From positions 186,001 to 250,000 of the forward strand of contig NZ_CP102251.1 of the NCBI RefSeq assembly GCF_025145285.1: 64,000 nucleotides of DNA, in the 5' to 3' direction. Source of the stretch: Alistipes onderdonkii (GTDB taxonomy: Bacteria; Bacteroidota; Bacteroidia; Bacteroidales; Rikenellaceae). Below, piece by piece: positions 39,537-49,155 of the stretch. The translations under genes were made by a program, and so were the position numbers. The notes below the pieces were generated by a model. The model saw only the letters and a list, made by a program, of their open reading frames with translations, ran no database searches and had not been told where the DNA came from. The stretch's first letter is position 1, and every line of letters starts with the position of its first letter.

Positions 39537-42521
39537 TCAGTTCAGTTTTGCGATCCGTTCCTTGGCTTCGTCCACGATCCCGTCGTCGGCAGGCGAATAG
39601 CCGTCCGCGACGCTCTGGTAGGTCGCCCGCGCCTGGAAATTGTCTCCCTTGCGGACATAGACGTCGCCCAGCAGGATGAAGGCCTTGGCCAGCCAGTAGG
39701 CCTGGGGTTCCCGTTCGGAATAGGCGAATATCGCCTTCTCGGTCTTGTCCATATCGCCCTTTTCGAAGATGTCCTCCAGCACGTAATAGGCAGCGGCGGA
39801 ACCCTCCTTCGAGCGGACGTCCGCGGCCAGTTCCCTGTAAAGCTTCACAGCATCGGCACGGCGATCCTGCTGCCGCAGCAACTCCGCCCATGCGAATTTC
39901 GATTCGCGCAGCGCCACGGCCCCGGCATCGGGATGCGCGGCGACATCGGCAGCCATCGCCTCGATTTTCGAAGCGTCGCCCCCGGCCAGCGTGGCGCGCA
40001 CGTAGCCCGTCATGGCATCCTCGCGCCCGGCCACCGTCGTCGTGACGTCGTACAGCTTGCGGAATGCGGCGGCGGCCTCGTCGTAACGCTTGTCCTCATA
40101 GGTCAGCTCCGAAAGTTTTTCGAGTACCGTGACCGAATACTGGTTCGTACCCTGCCCGGCCAGTTCGGTGAGGGTTTCGATGGCATCGCCGCGCTCGCCC
40201 GTGCGGAGGTAACAGTCGCTCAGGAAATAGAGGGCATCGTTCAGGTAATACCCCTTGGGGTAGCTCCTGACATAACTGCGCAGCGACTTGGCGGCAGCGT
40301 CGGTCTGCCCGGCCAGGTAAAGTTTCTGGGCGGCGGCGAACGACAGCGAGTCGCGCGACACGGCTGTCAGGTCGCTCTCCATGCCCACCCTGGCGGCATA
40401 ATCGAAATAGTCGTCGACCTTGCCGTCCGAGACATAGATCTCGCGGATACCCTGCATGGCCCCTTTGGCTTCGGACGACTGCGGGGCCGTCTCGACCACC
40501 ATGTCGTAATATTTCAGCGACTTTTCCTTGTCCCCCAGGTTGAGGTAGGCGAGCCCCAGGTCGGCAAGCGCCTGTGCACGGCGCGGCGACGAGGGATAGT
40601 CGGCAATGAACCGTTCCAATTGTCCGGCACCTTCGGCATAGCGTTCCTGCGCGATATAGGAACGGCCGAGCTCGTACGAGGCGGCATCGACATAGTCGCC
40701 CTGCCCTGCGGCAACGATCTGCCGCAGCGCCTGCAGCTTGGACTCCGTGCGCCCGAGGATGCCGAGCGTCACGGCGCGTTTATACTGTGCGTAATAGCGT
40801 TCGGGGGTGTTCAGCGCAACGGCACGGTCGTAATCCCCTACGGCCGCTTCGAATTCGCGGTCGGAATAGCGGATATCGCCCAGCCGGTTGTAGGCATCGG
40901 CGCGGTAGCGGTCGCGGGCCGGATAGGCTTCGAGGAACTTCTCGAACGAACTGCGCGCCCCGGCCATGTCCTTGCGCGAGAAATCGCAGTAGCCGAGGTT
41001 GTAGAGCGCCATGGCATATTCGTCCTCGCTGCGGGGGGCACGCTTCAGGTAGGCGTTGTATTTGGCCGCAGCGACCGTATAGTCGCCCTGTGCGAAGGCG
41101 ATTTCGCCCTGCCAGAAGGAGTTGAGCGCACTGTATTTGGGGCTGACATTGATGGCCGCGGATTCGGCCAGGTAACGCTGCGCGGCACGCATGTCACCGG
41201 CGCTGTACGCCTCCAGACCGCGGAAATAGGTGATCTTTTGCAATGCGGCACGGATGTCGGCATCCTGTGTCGGGAAGGATTTGATGGCCCGGTAAGCCGC
41301 GTCGTAATCGTTCGAATTGTAGTAGGCCGCGATCAGCAGCGAACGGGCTTCGCCCACGCGCGGAGAATCGGGATATTGTCCGACATAGCGCGTCAGCACG
41401 TTGATCGCGCCGTTGAAGGCACCGCCGCCCAGCTCGTATTGCAGTTTGCCGTAGTTGAACAGCGCGTCTTCGGCAATGGCCGGATCGAGCTTGTCGTCCG
41501 CTGCCATGGCGAACGACTGCATGGCCGCCTGTTTATCCCCGGCACGCAGGTAACAGTCTGCCAGGTGGTACGAGGCATTCTGCGTCAGTGCATCCTCGGC
41601 ACCGCAGGCCTTGCGCAGAAACTCCACGGCCTCGGGATAGCGTGCCGTGCGGTAAAGCGAGAAGCCCATCAGGTAGCTGCCGTCACGGTCGAGTTCGCCG
41701 CCGGCAGCCGTAAAGGCGTCCAGGTGCCCGATGGTCTTGTTATAGTCGCCCAGGTGAAACCACGATTCGGCGATGATACGCTCCAGTTCCTGCCGGCGTT
41801 CGGGCACGGCACGGCGCGCCAGTTCGTCGCCGTGTTCGACGACATAGCGGTAGTTTCCGTCGCGGAATTCGATCTGCAGGAGGTAATACGGCACCACGGC
41901 GCGGTAGGCATCGCTGCGCTGCAAGGCCGTGAAGCCCTGCTTCGCACGCCCGTAGCGCCCCTGGGCATAGTCGATATAGGATTTGTAATAGAGTGCGTGG
42001 TCGGCATACTCGCTCTGGGGGCCGATGCGGTCGAAATAACCGAACGCCTTGTCGTAATTGCCTTCGGTGAACTCGACATAGCCCATGCGAATGTCGTACT
42101 GTTCCTTGCGCGACCGGCTCAGCGCCTTGTAATCGGTCTTTGCGAAAGCCTCGCGGGCACGCCTCATATCGCCCTCGGCGCAATAGAGCGACCCCAGCGA
42201 AAACCGCACGTCGTTGGCGTAGACCGAACCGGGATAACGCGCCTCGAAATCGCGGAGCGCCCCTTCGGCATCGCGGCTGCCCAGTTCGACGGCACAGGCC
42301 GCCAGGTAGAAATCGACCGTCTGCGCCGCGACACGGTCGGAAGGCGCGAGCACGTCCCGGGCCCGGAGGAACTCATGCCGGGCATCGCTCCAGCGGCCAT
42401 AGTCGAACAACGACCGTCCGCGCTCGATAAAGGTCTCACTTTCGGGCACCCCGGCCTGCACCCGCAGGGTGCATACCGCGCACAGCGCGAGGGTCAGCAA
42501 CAAGCTCAGTTTTTTCCGCAT
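39537..42521 (-). CDS. Large exported TPR-repeat protein
   Basis: A 994-residue protein with a signal peptide (TLRVQA, residue about 23) and tetratricopeptide repeats along nearly its whole length, for example YALSLGSLYCAEGDMRRAREAF-type units, YHLADCYLRAGDKQAAMQSF, ALYNLGYCDFSRKDMAGARSSFEKFL, YELGRSYIAQERYAEGAGQLERFI and LADLGLAYLNLGDKEKSLKYYD. It should act as a periplasmic or outer-membrane scaffold. The tight pairing with the plug-less barrel downstream suggests a joint envelope assembly or export complex (inference). The start at 42521 gives a normal signal sequence; a -7 box TATATTTG (42553-42546) is just upstream. Confidence 0.82.
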   Translation of the reverse strand: MRKKLSLLLTLALCAVCTLRVQAGVPESETFIERGRSLFDYGRWSDARHEFLRARDVLAPSDRVAAQTVDFYLAACAVELGSRDAEGALRDFEARYPGSVYANDVRFSLGSLYCAEGDMRRAREAFAKTDYKALSRSRKEQYDIRMGYVEFTEGNYDKAFGYFDRIGPQSEYADHALYYKSYIDYAQGRYGRAKQGFTALQRSDAYRAVVPYYLLQIEFRDGNYRYVVEHGDELARRAVPERRQELERIIAESWFHLGDYNKTIGHLDAFTAAGGELDRDGSYLMGFSLYRTARYPEAVEFLRKACGAEDALTQNASYHLADCYLRAGDKQAAMQSFAMAADDKLDPAIAEDALFNYGKLQYELGGGAFNGAINVLTRYVGQYPDSPRVGEARSLLIAAYYNSNDYDAAYRAIKSFPTQDADIRAALQKITYFRGLEAYSAGDMRAAQRYLAESAAINVSPKYSALNSFWQGEIAFAQGDYTVAAAKYNAYLKRAPRSEDEYAMALYNLGYCDFSRKDMAGARSSFEKFLEAYPARDRYRADAYNRLGDIRYSDREFEAAVGDYDRAVALNTPERYYAQYKRAVTLGILGRTESKLQALRQIVAAGQGDYVDAASYELGRSYIAQERYAEGAGQLERFIADYPSSPRRAQALADLGLAYLNLGDKEKSLKYYDMVVETAPQSSEAKGAMQGIREIYVSDGKVDDYFDYAARVGMESDLTAVSRDSLSFAAAQKLYLAGQTDAAAKSLRSYVRSYPKGYYLNDALYFLSDCYLRTGERGDAIETLTELAGQGTNQYSVTVLEKLSELTYEDKRYDEAAAAFRKLYDVTTTVAGREDAMTGYVRATLAGGDASKIEAMAADVAAHPDAGAVALRESKFAWAELLRQQDRRADAVKLYRELAADVRSKEGSAAAYYVLEDIFEKGDMDKTEKAIFAYSEREPQAYWLAKAFILLGDVYVRKGDNFQARATYQSVADGYSPADDGIVDEAKERIAKLN

Positions 42522-42699
42522 ACGCACATAAATTCTTACAAAGGGCAAATATACGAAAATTTGCCTTCCCCGCATACCCCTGCCCCAAATATACCGGTAT
42601 AAAACCGGAACCGACACCCCGGCGGCGCCCGGGAAGGTTTGCATCTGTCGAAAATTATCCATACCTTAGCCGGGCCGTTACGTCCTTAACTCACTCAAA

Positions 42700-44243
42700 A
42701 TGAAATTGCGTCTCTTCCACCGTAACAAGCCCGCCGGAATACAGGTTCCGGCCGTATGCGACACGCTCAGCCGGGTTTCCGTCGCCTGCATCGAACTGAC
42801 GCCCGAAGGGGAATTAACGGATATCAACATGCAGGCATACAAGGTACTCCGCCTCGGGGGGGGGATTTTTCCCATCCGCTGAGGATTTCCGACCTGTTCT
42901 CCGTCTGCCAATACCAAAAAGACCTTTTGCCCGCTATTTTCGAGGGGCTGCAGCAACACAGGGACTGCGGCGACCTGCCGCCGCGGACGTACATCCGGCT
43001 CCGCAGGCACCAGCTGAAATTCCACATCGAAGGCCGCTTCGTCGGCCAATACGACCGGCACAGGAAGTTGCGCCGGGTCGTGTTCCTGTTCCGGGACACC
43101 GAGGAGGAAATATCCCGGAAGTTCATCCTCGACACGGCGTTGTCGCAGACGAAAATCTTTCCGTGGTCCTTCGACCCTGACAGCAACCTGCTGACCATCG
43201 ACCGACGCTGGTTCGCATACCTGGGGCTCCCGAATGACGGCGACACGATCAGTGCCGAAACATTTTTCAGCCTCGTCCACCCCGACGACCGGAAAGCGCT
43301 GTCGCAGGCTTTCGCCAACCGACTCGCCGGCGAACCTGCCCCCCAAACAGTCACCTACCGGCTGCGCCGCGGGGACGGGACTTGGGAATGGTTCGAGGAG
43401 CAGTCCGTCTCCCCGGGCCGGGCCGCCGACGGTTTACCCTACCGCATCGCAGGCATCTGCCAGAGCATCCAGGCCCACAAGGAGGTCGAAGGACGCCTGC
43501 GCGAAGCGCGCGACAAGGCCCGCGAAAACGACCGGCTCAAATCGGCGTTCCTGGCCAACATGAGCCATGAAATCCGGACGCCGCTCAACGCCATCATCGG
43601 CTTCGCCAACCTCTTGACGTGCGACGACGTCCCCTTCAGCGAAACGGAAAGACAGGAGTACAGCCGCCTGATCACGGCCAACGGCGACCAGTTGCTGCGT
43701 CTGATATCGGACATCCTCGACCTTTCGAAGATCGAGTCGAACACCATGGAGTTCTGTTTCGGGGAGCATTCGCTGCACACGCTGCTGTCGGACATCTACC
43801 AGTCCCAACTGCTCACCATGCCCCCGCAGGTCGAACTGAGGCTCGAACTCCCGCAGGCCGACACGACAATCCGCACCGATGCCTCGCGGCTGAAACAGGT
43901 CGTCAACAACCTGATAAACAACGCCGCGAAATTTACCGACAAGGGCAACATTACGTTCGGGTACCGCACGGCCGACGGTGCGGGAGAGGTCGAACTGTTC
44001 GTCAGGGATACGGGGAAAGGCATTTCGCAAGAGCACCTGAGCCGAATCTTCGAGCGATTCTACAAGGCCGATTCCTATGTAAAAGGCGTCGGGCTGGGGC
44101 TTTCCATCTGCCGTACGATCACCGAACTACTCGGCGGCGAGATATCGGTCGTCTCCGCGCCGGGCGAGGGCACCTGCTTTAAGATCGTGCACCCCGTCCG
44201 CCGTACGGAAACGGCGGCGGAAACCGCGGGGGCATACCGGTAA
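42700..44243 (+). CDS. PAS-domain sensor histidine kinase, frame broken at a G9 tract
   Basis: Two frames make up one kinase. The first (42700-42882) gives a 60-residue product opening MKLRLFHRNKPAGIQVPAV and passing through VACIELTPEGELTDINMQAYKVLRLGGG. At 42856-42864 nine G shift it to a stop; one extra G would continue as GGGDFSHPLRISD in the second frame to 44243. The rejoined protein would have about 514 residues: two PAS-like modules (the second with FSLVHPDDRKALSQAF and GDGTWEWFEEQ), the H-box FLANMSHEIRTPLNAIIGF, N-box VVNNLINNAAKF, G1 DTGKGIS and G2 GVGLGLSICR. There is no response regulator beside it. It is either phase-variable, a pseudogene, or a sequencing error. Confidence 0.78.
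42856..42864 (+). repeat. Homopolymer G9 tract inside the histidine kinase gene
   Basis: Nine G at the exact point where the kinase frame breaks; G10 (or G7) restores the full open frame. Confidence 0.9.
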
Positions 44244-44292
44244 GGTACGATTCTTGCCCCGCTTGCAGCGTTCAACATAAATTCTGTGACTT

Positions 44293-44700
44293 ATGATCGA
44301 AAAAGTAACGCTGCAACTCTCCGGGGATGCGGACTTCACGTCCGAAGGCGGGCCCCGCTGCGAAGAGATGAACCCCAAGACACTGCTGCTCTATGCCGCG
44401 GCGAAATGCGTCGGCAAGACAGCCCTGATGATTATGGACAAGGAACGTTTCCGCCCCAAACGCTTCGAGATCGGCATTTCGGGCGAGCTCTCGGACGAAA
44501 CGCCCCAATCCGAAAGCACCTTCAAATCGTTCCACGTAGTCTACAACATCGAATGCGACACCGAGGACGACCAGGCCAAAGTGAGCCGTGCGGTGACGCT
44601 GGCGCACGAAAAGTACTGCGGCATGATGCAGATGCTGCGCAAGGTCGCACCCGTATCGCACGAAATCGCGGTGGTCAGCACCGAGCCTGCGAAAGCCTGA
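44293..44700 (+). CDS. OsmC family protein
   Basis: A 135-residue protein with the OsmC/Ohr fold. The two redox-region cysteines are visible: one in LLLYAAAKCVGKTALMIMD and one in LAHEKYCGMMQMLRKVAPVSHEI, the normal spacing for peroxidatic and resolving Cys. Members reduce organic hydroperoxides or are of unknown role. It stands alone between the kinase gene (49 bp upstream) and a bidirectional terminator. Confidence 0.85.
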   Translation: MIEKVTLQLSGDADFTSEGGPRCEEMNPKTLLLYAAAKCVGKTALMIMDKERFRPKRFEIGISGELSDETPQSESTFKSFHVVYNIECDTEDDQAKVSRAVTLAHEKYCGMMQMLRKVAPVSHEIAVVSTEPAKA

Positions 44701-44720
44701 AACGACAGGCAAGGGATACG

Positions 44721-44756
44721 AAAAACGGGGATTTTCAGGAAAAATCCCCGTTTTTT
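44721..44756 (+). terminator. Bidirectional rho-independent terminator
   Basis: AAAAACGGGGATTTT and AAAATCCCCGTTTTTT form a long stem with A-rich and T-rich flanks between convergent genes, osmC-like and the efflux operon. Confidence 0.88.
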
Positions 44757-44880
44757 GTGCCCCGCCGGCAGGAAACCGGCGGCGGCGTCCCGAAGAGGCG
44801 GTCTCGGCCATGCGGTTTCCGCAGCCGGAACAGGCATCCCCGCCGCGACGGCCTGCCGGGCAGGGCCTGCCTGCCGCCGC

Positions 44881-46119
44881 TCACTGCGCCGTGATGCGCA
44901 GGTAGTCCGACACCGCCACGGCATAGTTGTAATGAGCCTTTATCGCATTGGTGTAAAGCTGTATCCAGCTCAGCTGCGCCTGCAACACATCGAGGATCGT
45001 AGAGAGCCCCTCGCCGTAGGAATAGGTGCTGATGTCGAGGTTTTCGCCGGCGATGCGCAGGCTCTGCTCCGTGGCATCGACCTGTGCCCGGCTGTTGACC
45101 AGCGCCGTCCAGCCGTTCATCTCGTCGCGCACGATATTGTCGTGCAGCAGCGCGGTGTTCCACTCGCTCTGCCGCTGGACGGCACGTGCCGCACCCGTGG
45201 CGCGGCGGCGTTCGCCCCAGTGGAAAATCGGGAGCGTGAGTTTCACGAACACAGAGCCGTCGACCGTCGTGGCGCCCGTCCGGTTGGGATAATACGGCTG
45301 CCACGAGCCGCCGATGCCCACGCTCACCTGCGGATTGAACGGCGCGCGCGCCGCCCGGATACCCGCGTCGGCCTGTTCGCTGCGCAACCGGGCCGCCATA
45401 TAGTCCGGACGGCGCCCCAGCACCTCGTCGGGCAGCAGGCGCGCAGGCTGCGGCAGCGAATCGCGGATGCCCTGGGCAAGTTCCACCGCAAGGTCGGGAT
45501 CCGTGCCGCGCAGGATGTTGAAATTGTGCAGCGCGACGGTATAGTTCCGCTCGGCACTCACCAGCCCGTACTGCGCTTCGCTCAGACGGGCATCGATCAT
45601 CAGCACGTCGCCCTTGGCAATGTAGCCCTCGGCGAAACGGCGGTCGACGACCTCCTTGAGCGAGCGGATTATGTTGACATACTGGCGCATGGATGCGGCA
45701 TACAACTCCATGGCGGAGAGGTTCCAGTAGGTATACTCGGCCGCATAACGCACATCGAGCTGCGTGAATTCCTCGTCGCAGAGGGCGATGTCGTTGCCCA
45801 GCTCGGCCTGTTTGTAGGCCGCACGTACGGCCCCGCCGCCGTAGACGGTCTGCACGAGTTGCGGAAGGACGCTGAAATTCCACCGCTCCAACCCGTCGTA
45901 GTGGTGTACCGTGGCGGTGAAACTGCCGTCGAGCGACAGCCGTGGCAGGTATCCCGTACGAGCCTGTCCCATGGTCTCGGAAGCCGCATCGCTCTTCGAT
46001 GCGGCGACCTTCAGTTCCCAGCTGTATTCGGTCACGGCCTGCCGGTAGTCGCCGAGCGAGGTCTGGGCGGCGACGGGCACGAAGGCCAACAGTGCGGATA
46101 GGATCAGATAATTCTTCAT
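44881..46119 (-). CDS. TolC-like outer-membrane efflux protein
   Basis: A 412-residue outer-membrane factor with a signal peptide (VPVAAQ, residue 19). Two OEP repeats of long helices are evident: YAAEYTYWNLSAMELYAASMRQYVNIIRSLKEVVDRRFAEGYIAKGDVLMIDARLSEAQ, and later LLHDNIVRDEMNGWTALVNSRAQVDATEQSLRIAGENLDISTYSYGEGLSTILDVLQAQ. The beta-strand segments are PRLSLDGSFTATV and PFNPQVSVGIGGSW. It forms the exit duct of a tripartite RND pump. The start ATG at 46119 overlaps the stop of the RND gene (ATGA), indicating coupling. Confidence 0.87.
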   Translation of the reverse strand: MKNYLILSALLAFVPVAAQTSLGDYRQAVTEYSWELKVAASKSDAASETMGQARTGYLPRLSLDGSFTATVHHYDGLERWNFSVLPQLVQTVYGGGAVRAAYKQAELGNDIALCDEEFTQLDVRYAAEYTYWNLSAMELYAASMRQYVNIIRSLKEVVDRRFAEGYIAKGDVLMIDARLSEAQYGLVSAERNYTVALHNFNILRGTDPDLAVELAQGIRDSLPQPARLLPDEVLGRRPDYMAARLRSEQADAGIRAARAPFNPQVSVGIGGSWQPYYPNRTGATTVDGSVFVKLTLPIFHWGERRRATGAARAVQRQSEWNTALLHDNIVRDEMNGWTALVNSRAQVDATEQSLRIAGENLDISTYSYGEGLSTILDVLQAQLSWIQLYTNAIKAHYNYAVAVSDYLRITAQ

Positions 46120-49100
46120 GACTTGCGGATATTGTAGAAAATGGCATAGACGACCGGCAGCACGCAGACCGTCAGCAGCGTGGCGACGAGCAGGCCGCCC
46201 ATGATCGTGGCGGCCATGGCGCCGAACATCGAGTCGAACAACAGGGGCAGCATACCGAGGATCGTGGTACCCGAAGCCATCGCCACGGGGACGATTCGGC
46301 TGCGCGTAGCCGCCGTGAGGGCTTCGTAGGCACCCTTGCCTTCGGAGCGCAGCACGCCGATCTGCTCGACCAGCACCACGGCGTTCTTGATGTTCATGCC
46401 CACCAACCCCAGCAGTCCCAGCAGGGAGAAGAAGTTGAAAACCTTGCCCGTGACGGCCAGTCCGAGCACCACGCCGATGAAGATCAGCGGGATCATCAGC
46501 AGGATAACGGTCGGCTCGCGGTAGTTGCGGAAAAGCAGGAGCAGCACGATGAAGATGAGCACCATCGTCAGGGGCATATACCTGGCCAGGGCCGAGTTGG
46601 ATTCCTGCTGGCTCTCCTGCTCGCCGAAAACCTTCATCGAATACCCTTCGGGGAGCACCACGCCGCGCAGAACCGAATCCCGCAGCGCAGCGTAGAGCCG
46701 CATGGTGTTGACCCCGCGGCCGGGGTCGCACTGCGCCTTCATGACCCGCTGACGGTTGTAGCGTTTCACCACTCCGACGCGGTATTCGAAGCGGAAGCCG
46801 TCGGTCGCCTGCTCGATGGAGTAGACCTTGCCGGCGGGGGTGAAAATCGGCAGTGCCTGCAGGTTGGTGAGGTTGTAGGTGTCGATATTCTCGTCCTTCA
46901 GAAGGATCGGCATGAACTGGTCGCCCTCGCGGTATTCGCCGAGGCGGTAACCCTGCGTGGCGATGGTGATGCCCTGCGCCATCTGGCTGCGGGTGACGCC
47001 GATACGCTGCCCCTTCATCTGCGAGTAGAGCGGCAGCCATGTCGGGACGCGGTTGCCCCAGCTGTTGCGGATGTTGACCGTGCCTGCCGTCCGCCACATG
47101 ATCTCTTCGGCGGCCTGCGTCAGGCGGCGGAGCGTGTCGATATCGTCGCCGATAAACCCGAATTCGATCGCCGCATCGGGCACGGGCGAGAGTTTGAAAA
47201 GCGACGAGCGCAGCCACACGTCGGGGCACATCGCCCGGACATAGGCGTTGAAACGCGCCTCGACAGCTTCGGTCTGCCCTTTGTCGTGCAGTTCGACGAG
47301 GATGTTCCCGAAATTGGGGCGCAGCGAAACGCTGCTGCTGGCCAGGTAGTAGCGCGGCGGCGTGGAACCCATCGTCACCGAGACGGTCTTCACCTCGGGC
47401 TGCGCATGAAGCCACTCCTCCATCGTGCGCAGGTTGCGTTCCGTGTCCCGGATATTGTACCCCTCGGGCAGCAGCACGTCGGCACGGAAATAGGGCTTGT
47501 CGAGCGACGGGAAGAAATTCTGGGGCATAAGACCCATTACCGCCAATGCCGCCGCAAAGAGCGCCACGACGCCTGCCACGACGCCCCACCGCCATCGCAG
47601 CAGGGCAGCCAGCAGGCGGTCGAAAGCGCGGTAAAATTTCGTATCGTAGGGATCGTGCGCGGCAGGGTTCACGCGGAGCATGAAGTCGCCGAAAAGCGGC
47701 GTCTGCGTCAGGGCCAGCACCCAGCTCAGCAACAGCGACAAGGCCAGCACGACGAACAGCGGCTTGACGATCTCGGCCACGGACGACGGCGCCAGGTAGA
47801 GCGGCAGGAACGAGAAAATGGCGATCAGCGTCGCGCCGAGCAGGCTCCAGCGCGGGGCATTCGCCCCGTCGACGACCGCACGGCGCCGCGCGACACCCCG
47901 CAGCATGGCCTGCTGCGCGTTATCGGTCACCACGATGGCATTGTCCACGAGCATACCCATGGCGATGATGAACCCGGCGAGCGACGTACGGTTGAGCCCC
48001 TCGCCCAGGAACTGCATCAGCAGCAGCGTACCCCCGATGGAGAACAGCAGCGAGCTGCCGATCAGCACCCCGGCGCGGAAACCCATGACGAGCATGATGA
48101 TCAGGATGACGATGGCCACCGACTCGGCGAGGTTCAGCACGAAGGTCGCATTGGCCTGCTGCGCGATGCGGTTCTCGGGATAAAGCACCGTAAGATCCAT
48201 GCCGACGGGCATCTGGCGCGTAAGGCCGTCGAGCACGCGGATGATCTTCTCCCCGGTTTTCACCACGTCGACCTGCGCCTCGGTCGAAATGCCGATGCCC
48301 ACGGCACGGCGGCCGTCGACGCGCATGAGCGTCTGCGGCGGGTCGGCATAGCCCCGTTCGACGCGGGCGATGTCGCCCAGGCGGTATTGTTTGCCCGAGG
48401 CAGCGGTCAGCATCTGGTTTGAGATATCGTCGAGGCCCTTGTAGGTTCCGGCCTCGAGAATCTGTATCTGGAGCGCCCCGGCCTGTTTCTCGCCGCTGTT
48501 GACGATGGTGTTCTGCTGGCCGATGGTCGCCACGATCGTTTCGGGGCGGATAGCGAAGTTGGCGAGCGCGGCAAGGTTGACATAGACGTTCACGACGGGC
48601 GTCTGCTCGCCGAAAAGGCTCACCTTCTGCACGCCGTCGACCGTCACGAGCGCCGTCTTGATCCGCTGTGCCCAGTCGCGCAGCTCCGCCCAGGTGAAAC
48701 CCCCGTCGACCGACAGGCCGTAATAGATACCGTAGACGTCGCCGAAATCGTCGGCCACGGTCACGGGCGAAGCCCCGGCAGGCAGCCGGGGCTGGATGTT
48801 GAGCACCTTGCGCCGCAGTTCATCCCACAACTGGGGTATCTCGGAAGCACGGGTCGCAGGGTCGAGTTCGACCAGCACCTTCGACAGCCCGTAATAGGAT
48901 TCGGACGTGATTTTATGCACGAGGCGCATCGACTGCACCTCGCGCTCGATGGGTTCGGTCACGAGCTGTTCGACTTCGAGCGGCGTGGCGCCCGGGTAGG
49001 AGCAGACCAGCGACGCACTCTTGATGACGAATACCGAGTCCTCCTTCTTGCCCAGCGTAACGAAGCCCAGGGCTCCGCCCGCCAGCAGGACGAAAAGGAA

Positions 49101-49148
49101 AAACCAAACGACTTTCCTGTTCTTCAATGAATATTCGGGCAGGCTCAT
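46116..49148 (-). CDS. RND family efflux transporter permease (AcrB-like)
   Basis: A 1010-residue inner-membrane pump protein with the 12-helix RND layout and two large periplasmic loops. The first helix VVWFFLFVLLAGGALGFVTLG is followed by the porter domain (LVCSYPGATPLEVEQLVTEPIEREV). Helix 4, LAGFIIAMGMLVDNAIVVTDNAQQAM, carries the proton-relay Asp. A second repeat begins near residue 510 (RWRWGVVAGVVALFAAALAVMGL) and ends with helices including IVPVAMASGTTILGMLPLLF. The heavy-metal versus drug class cannot be settled, but overall it is closest to HAE-type multidrug pumps. It lies 7 bp after the adaptor gene. Confidence 0.9.
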   Translation of the reverse strand: MSLPEYSLKNRKVVWFFLFVLLAGGALGFVTLGKKEDSVFVIKSASLVCSYPGATPLEVEQLVTEPIEREVQSMRLVHKITSESYYGLSKVLVELDPATRASEIPQLWDELRRKVLNIQPRLPAGASPVTVADDFGDVYGIYYGLSVDGGFTWAELRDWAQRIKTALVTVDGVQKVSLFGEQTPVVNVYVNLAALANFAIRPETIVATIGQQNTIVNSGEKQAGALQIQILEAGTYKGLDDISNQMLTAASGKQYRLGDIARVERGYADPPQTLMRVDGRRAVGIGISTEAQVDVVKTGEKIIRVLDGLTRQMPVGMDLTVLYPENRIAQQANATFVLNLAESVAIVILIIMLVMGFRAGVLIGSSLLFSIGGTLLLMQFLGEGLNRTSLAGFIIAMGMLVDNAIVVTDNAQQAMLRGVARRRAVVDGANAPRWSLLGATLIAIFSFLPLYLAPSSVAEIVKPLFVVLALSLLLSWVLALTQTPLFGDFMLRVNPAAHDPYDTKFYRAFDRLLAALLRWRWGVVAGVVALFAAALAVMGLMPQNFFPSLDKPYFRADVLLPEGYNIRDTERNLRTMEEWLHAQPEVKTVSVTMGSTPPRYYLASSSVSLRPNFGNILVELHDKGQTEAVEARFNAYVRAMCPDVWLRSSLFKLSPVPDAAIEFGFIGDDIDTLRRLTQAAEEIMWRTAGTVNIRNSWGNRVPTWLPLYSQMKGQRIGVTRSQMAQGITIATQGYRLGEYREGDQFMPILLKDENIDTYNLTNLQALPIFTPAGKVYSIEQATDGFRFEYRVGVVKRYNRQRVMKAQCDPGRGVNTMRLYAALRDSVLRGVVLPEGYSMKVFGEQESQQESNSALARYMPLTMVLIFIVLLLLFRNYREPTVILLMIPLIFIGVVLGLAVTGKVFNFFSLLGLLGLVGMNIKNAVVLVEQIGVLRSEGKGAYEALTAATRSRIVPVAMASGTTILGMLPLLFDSMFGAMAATIMGGLLVATLLTVCVLPVVYAIFYNIRKS

Positions 49149-49155
49149 CGTCGTG

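Noticed and set aside
39495..42602. 1035-codon plus-strand open frame
   Set aside because: It is antisense to the TPR gene. The periodic composition mirrors the repeats on the other strand, and no recognisable domain is present.
44881..47595. 904-residue minus-strand frame that would fuse an Arg/His-rich part to the TolC-like protein
   Set aside because: The upstream part is the shadow of the RND gene; the true TolC start is the ATG at 46119 with signal peptide and ATGA overlap.
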